A stretch of 60,668 nucleotides of DNA from Verrucomicrobiota bacterium (GTDB lineage: Bacteria > Verrucomicrobiota > Verrucomicrobiia > Limisphaerales > J093), in the NCBI GenBank assembly GCA_029556615.1, contig JAKQDD010000122.1:1-60668 (forward strand), read 5' to 3'. Position 1 is the stretch's first letter. Every line of letters begins with the position of its first letter. Shown here piece by piece: positions 40,225 to 48,610 of the stretch. Position numbers and translations under genes: made by a program. The notes below the pieces were generated by a model that saw only the letters and a program-made list of their open reading frames with translations, was not told where the DNA came from and did not search any database.

Positions 40225-40275
40225 GCGGCCCGACGGTCTCCCCCCCCGACAAGACCGTCGGGCCGCTTTTCTTTT
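40225..40275 (+). terminator. Strong terminator after the tRNA/RNA cluster
   Basis: 15-bp stem GCGGCCCGACGGTCT with its complement, C-rich loop, then TTTTCTTTT. A GNRA hairpin (CGGCC-GCAA-GGCCG) precedes it. The next gene's promoter starts within its T-run. Confidence 0.9.
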
Positions 40276-40311
40276 CAGCTCCAGATTCACGCTGGGTCGC
40301 GACGACCCGGC
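40275..40311 (+). promoter_or_regulatory. Leaderless promoter for the 40312 gene
   Basis: TCAGCTCCAG at 40275-40284, -10-like GCGACG, 27 nt to ATG. Confidence 0.7.
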
Positions 40312-40587
40312 ATGCCCTACAGCTTCACGTACAAGCAGCTCGTCGCGTACCTGCGACGGACCGGATGGACCTACGACGAGTCCTCCATGTTCTGGCGGCA
40401 CCCCGACACGTTCGAGGTGGTCTGTGTGGACTCGAACTACGACCTTGGTCGGGGTCTTGTGCGGGCCTCGATCCTCGGAGTTCTCGGGCGGCTGAAGGCG
40501 CGGGACCAGAAGGGTCCTGACCTCCCGGAGGAGGAACTCACGCGGCTCAGCTCCGATCCGCAGGCTCATGTCGACTCGTCGACATGA
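40312..40587 (+). CDS. HicA-like small protein
   Basis: 91 aa. The N-terminus SFTYKQLVAYLRRTGWTYDE followed by MFWRHPDTFEVVCV has the G-W-x-x-x-x-x-x-x-H pattern of HicA-type dsRNA-binding-fold proteins, but no HicB partner is adjacent, so the match is tentative. The 3' end carries the next promoter. Confidence 0.5.
   Translation: MPYSFTYKQLVAYLRRTGWTYDESSMFWRHPDTFEVVCVDSNYDLGRGLVRASILGVLGRLKARDQKGPDLPEEELTRLSSDPQAHVDSST
40547..40583 (+). promoter_or_regulatory. Leaderless promoter for the 40584 operon
   Basis: TCAGCTCCGA at 40547-40556, -10-like TCGACT at 40571-40576, 27 nt to ATG; overlaps the end of the previous gene. Confidence 0.75.
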
Positions 40588-41048
40588 GCCACTACGCAGA
40601 CCCCACCTCCAGCGACTTCGCCCCTAACCCGCGCGCCATCTGCGGACAGGCTGGGCCCCTCACCGAGGATCCTCGCCAGGTCGACTGCGAGGCGTGCCGG
40701 GGGCGGATGGCGGCCCACCTGGCCATGACGCTTGGTCTGGATGTCGAGGCCGACTACGACCAGCGCGAGGTCTGCCCGCATGGGGACGACGACGAGTGCT
40801 CCTGCCCGCTTGAGCCGACCAAGTACTACGCGTGGGAGGAGACGTTTGCGGTCTCTCGACCCCACTACGACCTGTCGTTCGAGATCGGTCGTGAGGTCGC
40901 GCTCCAGGTCGGGGGTGAGGGGACGGAGCAGGGTCCCTCCCGCCTACGGAGCGTCAAGAAGGACTTCGTCTCGGAGGGAGAGGCCGCCCTCCACTACCTG
41001 CGCGTCCTGCGGGACCGCCTCAACGTCGTGCTCGGAGACAAGTCGTGA
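40584..41048 (+). CDS. Hypothetical Cys-containing protein
   Basis: 154 aa. ICGQAG...DCEACRGR and CPHGDDDECSCP provide several cysteines and a histidine for a zinc site in the N-terminal half. First gene of an operon of four (to 42776) linked by GTGA/ATGA overlaps. Confidence 0.65.
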   Translation: MSHYADPTSSDFAPNPRAICGQAGPLTEDPRQVDCEACRGRMAAHLAMTLGLDVEADYDQREVCPHGDDDECSCPLEPTKYYAWEETFAVSRPHYDLSFEIGREVALQVGGEGTEQGPSRLRSVKKDFVSEGEAALHYLRVLRDRLNVVLGDKS

Positions 41049-41473
41049 GCGACAACGATCAGGTCTACACCTTCACCAAGTCAGGCAACCTGGTGACCCT
41101 CGTGGGCAATCCCGCCCCGAGCGAGAAGTTCGTCACCGTGTGTCGGGTCGATGCGGACAAGGAGATGCTCGTGTCCCGCGACGCGCTCGTCCCCTATGAG
41201 CCCGAGCCCGGCGAGGCTACCTTCGACGGCGCGCGCATCGAGGCGCACGCGAGGCGCATCGCGCGGGAGCTCGTGACCCGCTGGCACATCCCGGCGGACG
41301 TTGCGGTGCGGCTCGCCAAGGGGCTCGCGGGGACCGCGGAGGCGGTCAACGTGCTCTACGCTCGCGGCATCACGCTGTCGGAGGTCGGGATGGAGTACGT
41401 CGCGCGGGAGTGCTTCAAGCTCGCGCAGGAGGACGACGCGCTCCCGTCCCCAGCGGGAGGGTTGACGAAATGA
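41045..41473 (+). CDS. Hypothetical protein
   Basis: 142 aa from GTG overlapping the previous TGA. C-terminal half helical (ADVAVRLAKGLAGTAEAVNV). It ends PSPAGGLTK, encoded by the element that also occurs untranslated at 19387 and 55323. ATGA coupling to the next gene. Confidence 0.65.
   Translation: MSDNDQVYTFTKSGNLVTLVGNPAPSEKFVTVCRVDADKEMLVSRDALVPYEPEPGEATFDGARIEAHARRIARELVTRWHIPADVAVRLAKGLAGTAEAVNVLYARGITLSEVGMEYVARECFKLAQEDDALPSPAGGLTK
41450..41473 (+). repeat. Repeated element, copy 2 (coding)
   Basis: Same GTCCCCAGCGGGAGGG plus TTGACGAAA sequence as 19387 and 55323; here it encodes the last residues of a gene and overlaps the next ATG. CTCCCG/CGGGAG can form a hairpin. Confidence 0.5.
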
Positions 41474-42162
41474 GCCAGGACAAGCCGCAGCACGTCCTGC
41501 GAGACGAGTTCCAGGTGCTCCTGGACCAGTCGCGCGAGCCGAACGTGGACCTCAAGGAGACCTGGCTGGCCATGTGCGCGGAGGTTGCCCAGAAGAAGCG
41601 ACCCCGACATCGCGGCCCGTGGACGTGGGCGCAGATCGACCGGGTCCTGACGAAGGAGGACTCCGAGCCCCTCCGTGCGGCGTTCGGCGAGATACAGGAC
41701 CGCCTCTTCAAGGAAGTAGACACGAGGCGTCAGGCGGCCAAGAAGGCCCTCTACGAGCTCGCACCACGCCTCGTGGTGCAGCGGGCGGCCTTCGTGGCGT
41801 TCCCCTACTCGACCCACCACGGGAGCACCTATCGGTCGTCCGGCGACGGGGAGGGGTACGCGCGCGGGTACGCCGAGATAGAGGTCGAGGAGATCCAGGC
41901 GACCCGCAACGTGCGGGCCGGCGTCGAGCGGGTCGATGATGGGGGTCGCGATGTGTACCGCGTGATGGTGCTGGTCTCCTCGGAGTTCGATGTCGAGATC
42001 CTGCACTACCAGCCTGGCTGGGGGATGCGGGACTTCTTCAAGGCGTGCTGGCGACGGGCGCTAAACCCCCGCGTCTACTTTCCCGGCCTCGCGCACGGCC
42101 TGGAGGAGAAGTGGGGTATCGACTACCAGGGCAACGACCTCCCCAGGAAGGAAGCACCATGA
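41470..42162 (+). CDS. Hypothetical protein
   Basis: 230 aa. Charged helical N-terminal half; strand-rich C-terminal half (YARGYAEIEVEEIQATRNV, YRVMVLVSSEFDVEI). No family recognised. ATGA junctions on both sides. Confidence 0.65.
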   Translation: MSQDKPQHVLRDEFQVLLDQSREPNVDLKETWLAMCAEVAQKKRPRHRGPWTWAQIDRVLTKEDSEPLRAAFGEIQDRLFKEVDTRRQAAKKALYELAPRLVVQRAAFVAFPYSTHHGSTYRSSGDGEGYARGYAEIEVEEIQATRNVRAGVERVDDGGRDVYRVMVLVSSEFDVEILHYQPGWGMRDFFKACWRRALNPRVYFPGLAHGLEEKWGIDYQGNDLPRKEAP

Positions 42163-42776
42163 CTCAGGCGGACATCAAGAAGCGAGAGGCCGACGAGAAG
42201 CGCCGAGCCGAGCTCCCCGGCAAGCTGGCGGCCCTGCGGGGGCACGTGGGTGAGGTGGTGCGGCGGTGGCGGGAGTCCGCGATCGCCGTGTCGCTCAGCC
42301 TGCACCGCGCCCCGAGCCCAGAGCAGCAGGCCGAGCGCTTTCCCCCGATGCCGAGCGGAACGCCCAAGTGGGCCGAGACGTACGGGCTGGAAGCCCGTCA
42401 GGCGGCCGAGAAGGCCGCGCAGGTCGTGTGGCCGGCGTTCGACGAGCCTCAGCCGCTGCCCCCGGTCCGGGAGGGAGAGCGGCGCGCGTGGTCGTTCCAC
42501 ATGGGCGGACTCGGGAACACACCGCGCGTTTTCCCGACCATCGCGGGCCCCGTCTCCTGGTGCGAGGTCTTCCTGGTCAGGCTCCCGGACGGGACGTCCA
42601 GGGAGAAGCGAGACATCGCCCACAGCACGTCCATCGTGCAGTACGAGACGCGCGCGGGGGCACTCCAGGCCGCCCACTACAAGCTGTGCCGGGAGGTATG
42701 CGAGAGCCTCTACCGCTCGCTTCGCCTGTGTGAGGACGCCACAGCTCCGAGACCTCCCAAGGGATCGACCAAGTAG
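42159..42776 (+). CDS. Hypothetical protein
   Basis: 205 aa with a basic, coiled N-terminus (ADIKKREADEKRRAELPGKL). No recognised domain. Last gene of the coupled operon; TAG stop. Confidence 0.65.
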   Translation: MTQADIKKREADEKRRAELPGKLAALRGHVGEVVRRWRESAIAVSLSLHRAPSPEQQAERFPPMPSGTPKWAETYGLEARQAAEKAAQVVWPAFDEPQPLPPVREGERRAWSFHMGGLGNTPRVFPTIAGPVSWCEVFLVRLPDGTSREKRDIAHSTSIVQYETRAGALQAAHYKLCREVCESLYRSLRLCEDATAPRPPKGSTK

Positions 42777-42838
42777 CATGCCGAACGTCGCCTGCCTCAC
42801 CCCCTAAGGTCTGCTCGGTCGAGGACCCTGGGCAGGTC

Positions 42839-43106
42839 ATGGAAGACATTGAGTGCGCGCTGTCGTTCTGCCCCGAGATGAAGCGGAGCGGCTACCACTA
42901 CTGGCAGCCGAACGCCTCTCGGGGGCTCGCGGAGCAGCCGAGCACGGACCTGCCGTCGGGCACGCTGGTGCCCGTGACCCCCCGAAGGGGTCGCGGACAC
43001 CCTAACCAAGTTTCGGGAAGCGTATCGAGACGAGATCGAGAAGCTCGCCCGCGCGTACGCGAGCGAGCCGGAGGTAGGCTTTGGGTTCCTCGTGACGTAC
43101 GAGTGA
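42839..43106 (+). CDS. Small protein requiring a +1 frameshift
   Basis: The frame from ATG 42839 reads MEDIECALSFCPEMKRSG to LVPVTP, then continues sensibly only in the +1 frame (EGVADTLTKFREAYRDEIEK to FGFLVTYE, TGA at 43104). The switch falls at GTG ACC CCC C GAA, a CCC-C run followed by the rare codon CGA. It may be programmed +1 slippage, a real frameshift mutation, or a homopolymer error (five C instead of six gives one frame). About 88 aa if joined. Confidence 0.55.
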
Positions 43107-43110
43107 CCGC

Positions 43111-43968
43111 TTACGGACGCTGGATGATGGGGCCGTCGACCACGACACCCTCGGTCGCGGACTGCGCGTCGAGGACGAGCCGGGTGTACTTGGTCGACCC
43201 GACGCCAGTGAACGGCACGAGCGACCCGTCCTCCTTGGCGAAGTAGTCGCCCGGCGTGAGCCCGACGAGGCCGGAGAGCGCGACGCCCGGAGGGGCGTAG
43301 GTGACGGTCGCGCCGATGGCGTAGGTTCCACCGTCGGACACGCCGATGTACTTCTGGGCGTTGGCGAGCGTCCCGTCGAGCGGGTACACCAGCGCACCGT
43401 CTGAGTAGATCGCCGTGAAGGGGTTGATGATGGCACCGGCGATCGCCGTACGGAACGAGTTGGCGTTCGTGTCGACGACGATCGCACCGGAGGCGTTTTC
43501 GATTGCAGCAGGAGTCGAGGGCATGGCCGATCCTTTCTGGAGGACGATCCCCTTATCTACGAGGACCGTCGTGGAGTTCGTGGCACCCCCCACGCTGCGC
43601 GTCATCGCGCCCGTGGGGACCAAAGCAAGCGGGACCGGAGGCCCCGCGTTGTAGACGAAGTACTGGACGCCTGGCGTGAGCCCCGCGAAGAGCGACGTCA
43701 GGCCGGTGTGGCGCACCACGACGGGAGATCCGTCCGAAGCAGAGTTCTCCGCGAACCCTGCCATCAGGGAGACGGCGTTCGCTGATCCGTCGAGCGCGCG
43801 CACTCGGTCCGCGTCCCCCAGGGGGAAGTAGACCGCCTGCCCCCGCACCACAGGTCCGCGTGCGGTGGACAGGAAGGTGCAGCACCCATCCGTCTGAGGT
43901 GGAGACGGAGGGGTCGATCGAGCGCGACGGCGTTCGGGACATCCACACACCCTTGAAAGTAGGGGCAA
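43111..43968 (-). CDS. Beta-structured virion protein, duplicated domain
   Basis: Up to 285 aa. Two related Gly/Val/Thr-rich units are visible: AVSLMAGFAENSASDGS...LTPGVQYFVYNAG and KYIGVSDGGTYAIGATV...LTPGDYFAKEDGSLVPF, the L-T-P-G-x-x-Y/F pattern of phage decoration, head-fibre or tail-associated proteins. The 5' end is uncertain: the longest frame begins at a non-ATG codon and the first ~40 residues look unlike the rest. Confidence 0.65.
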   Translation of the reverse strand: MPLLSRVCGCPERRRARSTPPSPPQTDGCCTFLSTARGPVVRGQAVYFPLGDADRVRALDGSANAVSLMAGFAENSASDGSPVVVRHTGLTSLFAGLTPGVQYFVYNAGPPVPLALVPTGAMTRSVGGATNSTTVLVDKGIVLQKGSAMPSTPAAIENASGAIVVDTNANSFRTAIAGAIINPFTAIYSDGALVYPLDGTLANAQKYIGVSDGGTYAIGATVTYAPPGVALSGLVGLTPGDYFAKEDGSLVPFTGVGSTKYTRLVLDAQSATEGVVVDGPIIQRP

Positions 43969-44023
43969 GACGACCCGCGCGGGGGGATCAGTATCTGGTT
44001 GGGATCTGTGCGGCCTGCCTAGC

Positions 44024-44068
44024 TCAGCTCCGAACCATTGACCCGCATCGACTCCTTCTCAGGAGGAT
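44024..44068 (+). promoter_or_regulatory. Promoter with short leader and AGGAGG
   Basis: TCAGCTCCGA at 44024-44033, -10-like TCGACT at 44048-44053; predicted start about 44061 then AGGAGGAT before ATG 44069. Confidence 0.7.
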
Positions 44069-44383
44069 ATGACGATGGGTTGGTCCTGTTCGGTTAAGGC
44101 AAGCAACGTGGAGCGAGCTTGGTCGCGGGCCTGTACGGCCCAGACGGGGGACAGCAACACCTTCCAGAGCGGAGGGCAAACCTACTTCTACGAGGTGTCG
44201 CGCACCGAGCACCCGGACGGGGCCATCACGGGTACCGTGTTCCGCATGGTCAGCAAGACGCACGCGCGCCCCTCGGGGACCTTTCGCATCAGTGGGGATG
44301 GGGAGGTAGAGCGCGCGCCCGCGTACCTGCGGGACATCGATGTCCCGCAGGTGCCGAAGGTCCCCCTCTTTCAGTTCGTGTAG
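44069..44383 (+). CDS. Small hypothetical protein
   Basis: 104 aa, strand-rich (QTYFYEVSRTEHPDGAITG, GTVFRMVS). No recognised domain. One of the few promoter-proximal genes with a strong Shine-Dalgarno site, suggesting high expression; possibly a structural protein. TAG stop. Confidence 0.65.
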   Translation: MTMGWSCSVKASNVERAWSRACTAQTGDSNTFQSGGQTYFYEVSRTEHPDGAITGTVFRMVSKTHARPSGTFRISGDGEVERAPAYLRDIDVPQVPKVPLFQFV

Positions 44384-44384
44384 C

Positions 44385-44834
44385 TCATGGGCGGGCGGCC
44401 TTGGCGGCCTCGGTGAGGGCGTCGCGGGCCGGGTTGACCATGCGGTCGGCTCGCTCCCGGAACGCCGCCTCGTGACCTGGCATGACCGCGTAGTGGTCAC
44501 CCAGGTTGCGCAGGTGCGCGGGGTCGGTGCCGGGGTTCTGCGCGAGCACGGCGAGCTTGTCGCGTCGTCGTTGGCGGGCGACCTCCCACCCCGCGCGGGC
44601 GGACGCGCCGATAGCGCGGTCCGGCACGTCGTCGATCCCCGTGAGACCGGTGTTGCCTGGTCGTGGGGGGCCAGGCTTCGCGCCGCTAGTCCCGTAGGCG
44701 AGACGCACCTCTCCGGGCAGGCGAGGTGCGTCCGTCTGGCAGGAGGGGCAGGGATGAGGGGAGGAGGCTTCGCTTAGGGGGCGACGACGCTCGAAGCGGA
44801 GGCCGCACGAGCACTGGTAGGCGTACAGGGGCAT
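44385..44834 (-). CDS. FmdB-like zinc-ribbon protein
   Basis: 149 aa. The N-terminus MPLYAYQCSCGLRFERRRPL then CPSCQ is the FmdB-type regulatory zinc ribbon (C-x-C...C-x-x-C). The C-terminal ~100 residues are helical and basic. Such proteins occur widely in phages with unknown role. Confidence 0.75.
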   Translation of the reverse strand: MPLYAYQCSCGLRFERRRPLSEASSPHPCPSCQTDAPRLPGEVRLAYGTSGAKPGPPRPGNTGLTGIDDVPDRAIGASARAGWEVARQRRRDKLAVLAQNPGTDPAHLRNLGDHYAVMPGHEAAFRERADRMVNPARDALTEAAKAARP

Positions 44835-44853
44835 GCGGGCATGATACGCCCGC

Positions 44854-45228
44854 TCACTGCCGCGTGAACCTGAACCAGAACCAGATGATGTTCACGAGGA
44901 TCGCTCCCGCGGAGAACCCGAGGACGGCTCCATGCAACAGGGCGTCGCGGACGACGCCCTGTTGCGTTCTCGCGGAGATTTTCACCTTGCGCTTCTGGTG
45001 CTGCTTCTCCAGGGCCTCCCAGAACTCTCGGGGCACTTCGAGGTGTTCACCCAGCTTCTCGGCGACGTCGCCCGTGAGCGGGCAGGTCCCATGGACGATC
45101 ATCTGCATGTAGCTGTTCGGGATCCCCATCCGACGGGCTAGCTCGGCGGTGGTGAACCCCTTGGCCTGACAGGTCTCCAGGATGGTCATTCCGGGGGGTG
45201 TGGAGTAGTCGGGGTTGAACGCGGTCAT
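44854..45228 (-). CDS. HigA-like XRE regulator fused to a membrane anchor
   Basis: 124 aa. The HTH (GMTILETCQAKGFTTAELAR then MGIPNSYMQMIVHG) and VPREFWEALEKQHQ match HigA-type antitoxins. No HigB toxin is adjacent. The C-terminus adds a hydrophobic helix (LLHGAVLGFSAGAILVNIIW), so the DNA-binding domain would be membrane-tethered. ATGA-coupled to the membrane-protein gene upstream. Confidence 0.7.
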   Translation of the reverse strand: MTAFNPDYSTPPGMTILETCQAKGFTTAELARRMGIPNSYMQMIVHGTCPLTGDVAEKLGEHLEVPREFWEALEKQHQKRKVKISARTQQGVVRDALLHGAVLGFSAGAILVNIIWFWFRFTRQ

Positions 45229-45638
45229 GGCTGCGCCGGCTGCGGGAGGGAGGATGTGGTCTCCGGCACGAACCCCTCGGGGACCGAGCTCCGGTTCTCC
45301 AGGCCATCCAGGACGGCCTGCGTGCAGGGGACGTGGGTGAAGGTGGGTCCCCCCGTGGGGAACTGGTACCATCGACGGCGCTCCTGGTAGAAGTAGGCGA
45401 AGCACAGGTGCTTCTCGGGGTCGAAGAAGTACCGGGGGCGCGACATGCGCTGGTACATCTCCAAGGAGATCGCGTCGCGTTCCTGGGCCGTCTGCCGCGA
45501 GTCCCACCATAGGTAGAACGAGGCGACGAACACGGTCACGGCGACAACCGTCTGCACCATGAGGTACAGAAGGCTCGCGATGAGCTTCGTCTTCTCCCAC
45601 AGGAACTCAACAAGGTCGCTAAAACTTTGGATGTACAT
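45225..45638 (-). CDS. Membrane protein
   Basis: 137 aa. One or two hydrophobic helices near the N-terminus (LIASLLYLMVQTVVAVTVFV, ASFYLWW), then a soluble domain with HLCFAYFYQERRRWYQF. The ATG has an upstream AAAGGA. Its stop overlaps the HigA-like start, so the two probably act together at the membrane. Confidence 0.65.
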   Translation of the reverse strand: MYIQSFSDLVEFLWEKTKLIASLLYLMVQTVVAVTVFVASFYLWWDSRQTAQERDAISLEMYQRMSRPRYFFDPEKHLCFAYFYQERRRWYQFPTGGPTFTHVPCTQAVLDGLENRSSVPEGFVPETTSSLPQPAQP

Positions 45639-45691
45639 GAGGGGGTTCCTTTCAGGTCTCCTGTCTCCTTGAGTCCCTGGTCTGGAGCTGA
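45639..45691 (-). promoter_or_regulatory. Promoter with leader for the 45638 gene
   Basis: TCAGCTCCAG on the minus strand (45682-45691); predicted start about 45654, leader with AAAGGA. Confidence 0.6.
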
Positions 45692-45708
45692 GGCGGGTAG
45701 ACCTTCGC

Positions 45709-46689
45709 ATGGACAAGACCGAGACGTACGTGAGTACCGACATCGAGGCGAACGGACCCGTTCCCGGCCCGCACTCGATGTGGAGCCTGGGAGCAGTGGC
45801 CCGCGACCCCAAGGGGGTCGTGCTCGGCCGCTTCTCCGTGAACTTGGAGGACCTCCCGAACGCCGAGCCAGACCCCGAGACGATGGCCTTCTGGGCGCGG
45901 AACCCGGAGGCCCTCGCGGCGGCCCGCAAGGACCCCGTGCCTCCTGGTGAGGCGATGACGCGCTTCGCCACCTGGCTGCGCGGGCTTCCGGGCAAGGTCG
46001 TGTTCGCGGGCTACCCCGCGACGTACGACTTCCTCTTCGTCTACTGGTACTACTGGGTGTTCGTCGAGGAGATGCCGCCCTTCTCCTTCTCGGGCCTGGA
46101 CATCAAGACGCTCGCGATGGCGCTGCTCCGGCTCCCCTACCGGCAGTCGACCAAGAAGAACTTCCCCCTCCGCTGGACGGAGGGCCTCCCGCCCCACACG
46201 CACGAGGCGGCCGGCGACGCGGATGAGCAGGGCGAGATCCTGGCCCGCATGCTGGCGGAGCTCCACGCGCCCCACGCGCGCCTCACGCAGGAGGAGGTGA
46301 TCCTCGTGCGCCGGCTCCTTCGCGACGCCGTCGCGGGCAAGTGCAGCCTGTCGGACCGCACGCGGGAGGTCGCTGTGCGCCTACACCAGAAGCTCGCGGA
46401 CGCGGGGCCGAAGGTGGTTATCGAGTACGCAGTCTTCTCCGCACCCACCTACAGGGGGCGGGTCCCCGCGCGCGAGGACCTGCCTGTCACCCAGCCCGTC
46501 CATCCCACCCACATGATCCGCGTCCTCTATGGGGGGATCGTCCGCACCTGCACAGTTTGTGAGGCCGGAGGCTACTTGCTGGCTCCTCCTGGCCCTCTCC
46601 TCCTCGCCCCATGTCCAGGCCGTCCATACCCGCGCGACAAGCTCCTGGAGGACGCGGGTGCTTCTCCTGTCGATTCCTCAGCTCCCTAG
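45709..46689 (+). CDS. DEDD-type 3'-5' exonuclease
   Basis: 326 aa. Exonuclease motifs: VSTDIEANGP (Exo I, D and E), PATYDFLFVYWY (Exo II-like) and HTHEAAGDADEQGEI (Exo III, H and D of the DEDDh type). Similar to DnaQ/oligoribonuclease-family nucleases that remove 3' nucleotides. The C-terminal ~130 residues are extra, with TCTVCE. No standard phage box is correctly spaced for this start; it faces the 45638 promoter. TAG stop. Confidence 0.8.
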   Translation: MDKTETYVSTDIEANGPVPGPHSMWSLGAVARDPKGVVLGRFSVNLEDLPNAEPDPETMAFWARNPEALAAARKDPVPPGEAMTRFATWLRGLPGKVVFAGYPATYDFLFVYWYYWVFVEEMPPFSFSGLDIKTLAMALLRLPYRQSTKKNFPLRWTEGLPPHTHEAAGDADEQGEILARMLAELHAPHARLTQEEVILVRRLLRDAVAGKCSLSDRTREVAVRLHQKLADAGPKVVIEYAVFSAPTYRGRVPAREDLPVTQPVHPTHMIRVLYGGIVRTCTVCEAGGYLLAPPGPLLLAPCPGRPYPRDKLLEDAGASPVDSSAP

Positions 46690-46736
46690 CTCAAGCGGGG
46701 GGTCCGCTGTAGGTCACCTCAAACTAGGAGTCCCCT
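46678..46736 (+). promoter_or_regulatory. Promoter with leader for the AAA+ gene
   Basis: TCAGCTCCCT at 46678-46687 inside the previous gene's end; start about 46715, leader with TAGGAG before GTG 46737. Confidence 0.6.
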
Positions 46737-48566
46737 GTGGCTAAGAAAAACAAAGAGAAGAAGGGCAAAGAGAAGGACCAGAAGACCGCTCAGCCTACGC
46801 CGGACGCGAAGAACTACACCGAGACGTCGATGACGGGGTTTGTCGAGCGCGTCTACACGGACGGTCGGACGATGCTGCACGTCGGTTACTGGAACCTGCT
46901 CGACAAGATGCGCCCCTACATCGGGGGCGCCACCGTCGAGGGGATGCACAAGAAGAACAACCTCCGGAAGGACCTTGAGAAGCAGAATGGCAAGGACGGG
47001 GTCATCGACCTGAACGACCTACTCCATGAGTACACCCACATCCTTATCGCGGAGCTCTCCGACAACGGCCACCTCCAGGAGGCGGCCACCTACCTGTCTC
47101 GGAAGTGGTACGCGAAGTTCCCCAACGCGCGCGAGGCGCTCATCGCCTCAGGCAAGGCCCGCTTCGAGGACCTCCCGCTGCTGCTGCCCGTCGGATCCTC
47201 CGTCCTGGTGCGCGATCCGAGCGACTGCAACCGGGACCTCGGGGCCGAGGTCGTCGGGATCTCCTTTGACGCCTGGTGGCATCGCCTCATCTTTGAGGTG
47301 AAGTTCATTGAAGGGATCAAGGGCAACGCGGTCTACGCGCAGAAGCGGATCCGCGTCCGCGCCCATGATGGCTACCTCCCGTTCGGGGAGCTCAACCTCC
47401 GGCCCCTGGACGACCAGAACCGGGAGCGCCTGTCTCGTCGGGGGGAGACCTTCCTGTCTCTACTCACCCGCGACGGAGCGCACTACGCGCAGTACCACGG
47501 CAGCCTGGTGCTGAACTACGGCTGGGGCGAGATGACGGTTCGGGCGGATGGCCGCTGCATGATCGACCCGACCGGGTTCGCGCGCTTCGACAAGACCCAG
47601 TACGGAGCGTCTCAGAACCAGTACAGCAATCGCTGGTGGGAGGTCGCCGACTCGGACAACGAGGATGCCGGTGCTGCGCGCTGCGCGCTGACCCCAGACA
47701 TGCTGTGGATGACCTCTCCGATGGTGGCGGGCTACTCGCTGACCGCCAAGCGGTGGGGTAAGTTCCTCATCGCCAACGTCTCCGAGATCAACTTCCGCGA
47801 CGATGCCATCGACGCGCTCGTGCTCGACGACCGGAAGAAGAAGCTCATCATCGCTCTCGTCAAGCACAACGACGACAAGCTGCGGTTCCGGGACGTCATC
47901 GAGGGCAAGGGCGGGGGGACGATCTTCCTGCTGCACGGCACGCCGGGAACGGGCAAGACGCTGACCGCCGAGGCGGTCGCTGAGGCCCTGCACCAGCCGC
48001 TGTACTCGGTGTCGATCGGCGAGCTCGGCACCGACCCTGAGTCGCTGGAGAGCAAGCTCACCACCATCCTGGAGCTCGCCGCCATGTGGCGGGCGGTGCT
48101 GCTGCTCGACGAGGCCGACATCTTCCTGGAGAAGCGCGCCTCGGACATCGAGCGCAACGCGATGGTCGGTGTGTTCCTCCGGCTGCTGGAGTACCACAAC
48201 GGCGTCCTCATGCTGACGACCAACCGCGTCAACGAGTTCGACGCGGCCTTCCACAGCCGGATCTCGCTCGCCATCAAGTACCCCAAGATGGGCCGCGAGA
48301 CCCGTGAGGCCGTGTGGACGCGCCTGCTTAAAGCCTCTGGCTTCGGGCACATCGAAGCCTCCAAGCTCTCCCACCTGGAGATCAACGGACGCGAGGTGAA
48401 GAACCTCATCCGCATCGCCTCCATCTCCGCCAAGGAGGAGGGAGTCGCGCTGTCGGTCCAGCACCTGCTCGACTGCTACGCCCTCCAGCAGGAGTTCATC
48501 GCCGACGCGACCGCCTCCAGCCGCCAGAAGCGCCAGAAGCGCCCGAAGCGGGTCAAGGCCGCCTAG
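46737..48566 (+). CDS. AAA+ ATPase
   Basis: 609 aa from GTG. A lysine-rich N-terminal tail (AKKNKEKKGKEKDQK) leads to ~370 residues of unknown fold and a C-terminal AAA+ module: Walker A LLHGTPGTGKTLTAEAVAEA near 398-410, Walker B VLLLDEADIFLEKR near 455, sensor-1 VLMLTTNRVNEFD, and a box VII-like FHSRISLAIKYP. Similar phage ATPases are thought to remodel protein or nucleic-acid complexes. TAG stop. Confidence 0.87.
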   Translation: MAKKNKEKKGKEKDQKTAQPTPDAKNYTETSMTGFVERVYTDGRTMLHVGYWNLLDKMRPYIGGATVEGMHKKNNLRKDLEKQNGKDGVIDLNDLLHEYTHILIAELSDNGHLQEAATYLSRKWYAKFPNAREALIASGKARFEDLPLLLPVGSSVLVRDPSDCNRDLGAEVVGISFDAWWHRLIFEVKFIEGIKGNAVYAQKRIRVRAHDGYLPFGELNLRPLDDQNRERLSRRGETFLSLLTRDGAHYAQYHGSLVLNYGWGEMTVRADGRCMIDPTGFARFDKTQYGASQNQYSNRWWEVADSDNEDAGAARCALTPDMLWMTSPMVAGYSLTAKRWGKFLIANVSEINFRDDAIDALVLDDRKKKLIIALVKHNDDKLRFRDVIEGKGGGTIFLLHGTPGTGKTLTAEAVAEALHQPLYSVSIGELGTDPESLESKLTTILELAAMWRAVLLLDEADIFLEKRASDIERNAMVGVFLRLLEYHNGVLMLTTNRVNEFDAAFHSRISLAIKYPKMGRETREAVWTRLLKASGFGHIEASKLSHLEINGREVKNLIRIASISAKEEGVALSVQHLLDCYALQQEFIADATASSRQKRQKRPKRVKAA

Positions 48567-48570
48567 CGGT

Positions 48571-48610
48571 CCCGCAGCTGCACATGGGTCATAGTCGACG
48601 ACTATGACCC
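48571..48610 (+). promoter_or_regulatory. Promoter overlapped by an 18-bp palindrome
   Basis: A CGCAGCTGCA -35-like box is followed by perfect arms 48580-48597 and 48599-48616 around one A. The repeat spans the -10 region (TCGACG) and the start codon, so it could be an operator or an RNA hairpin hiding the ATG. Confidence 0.65.
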
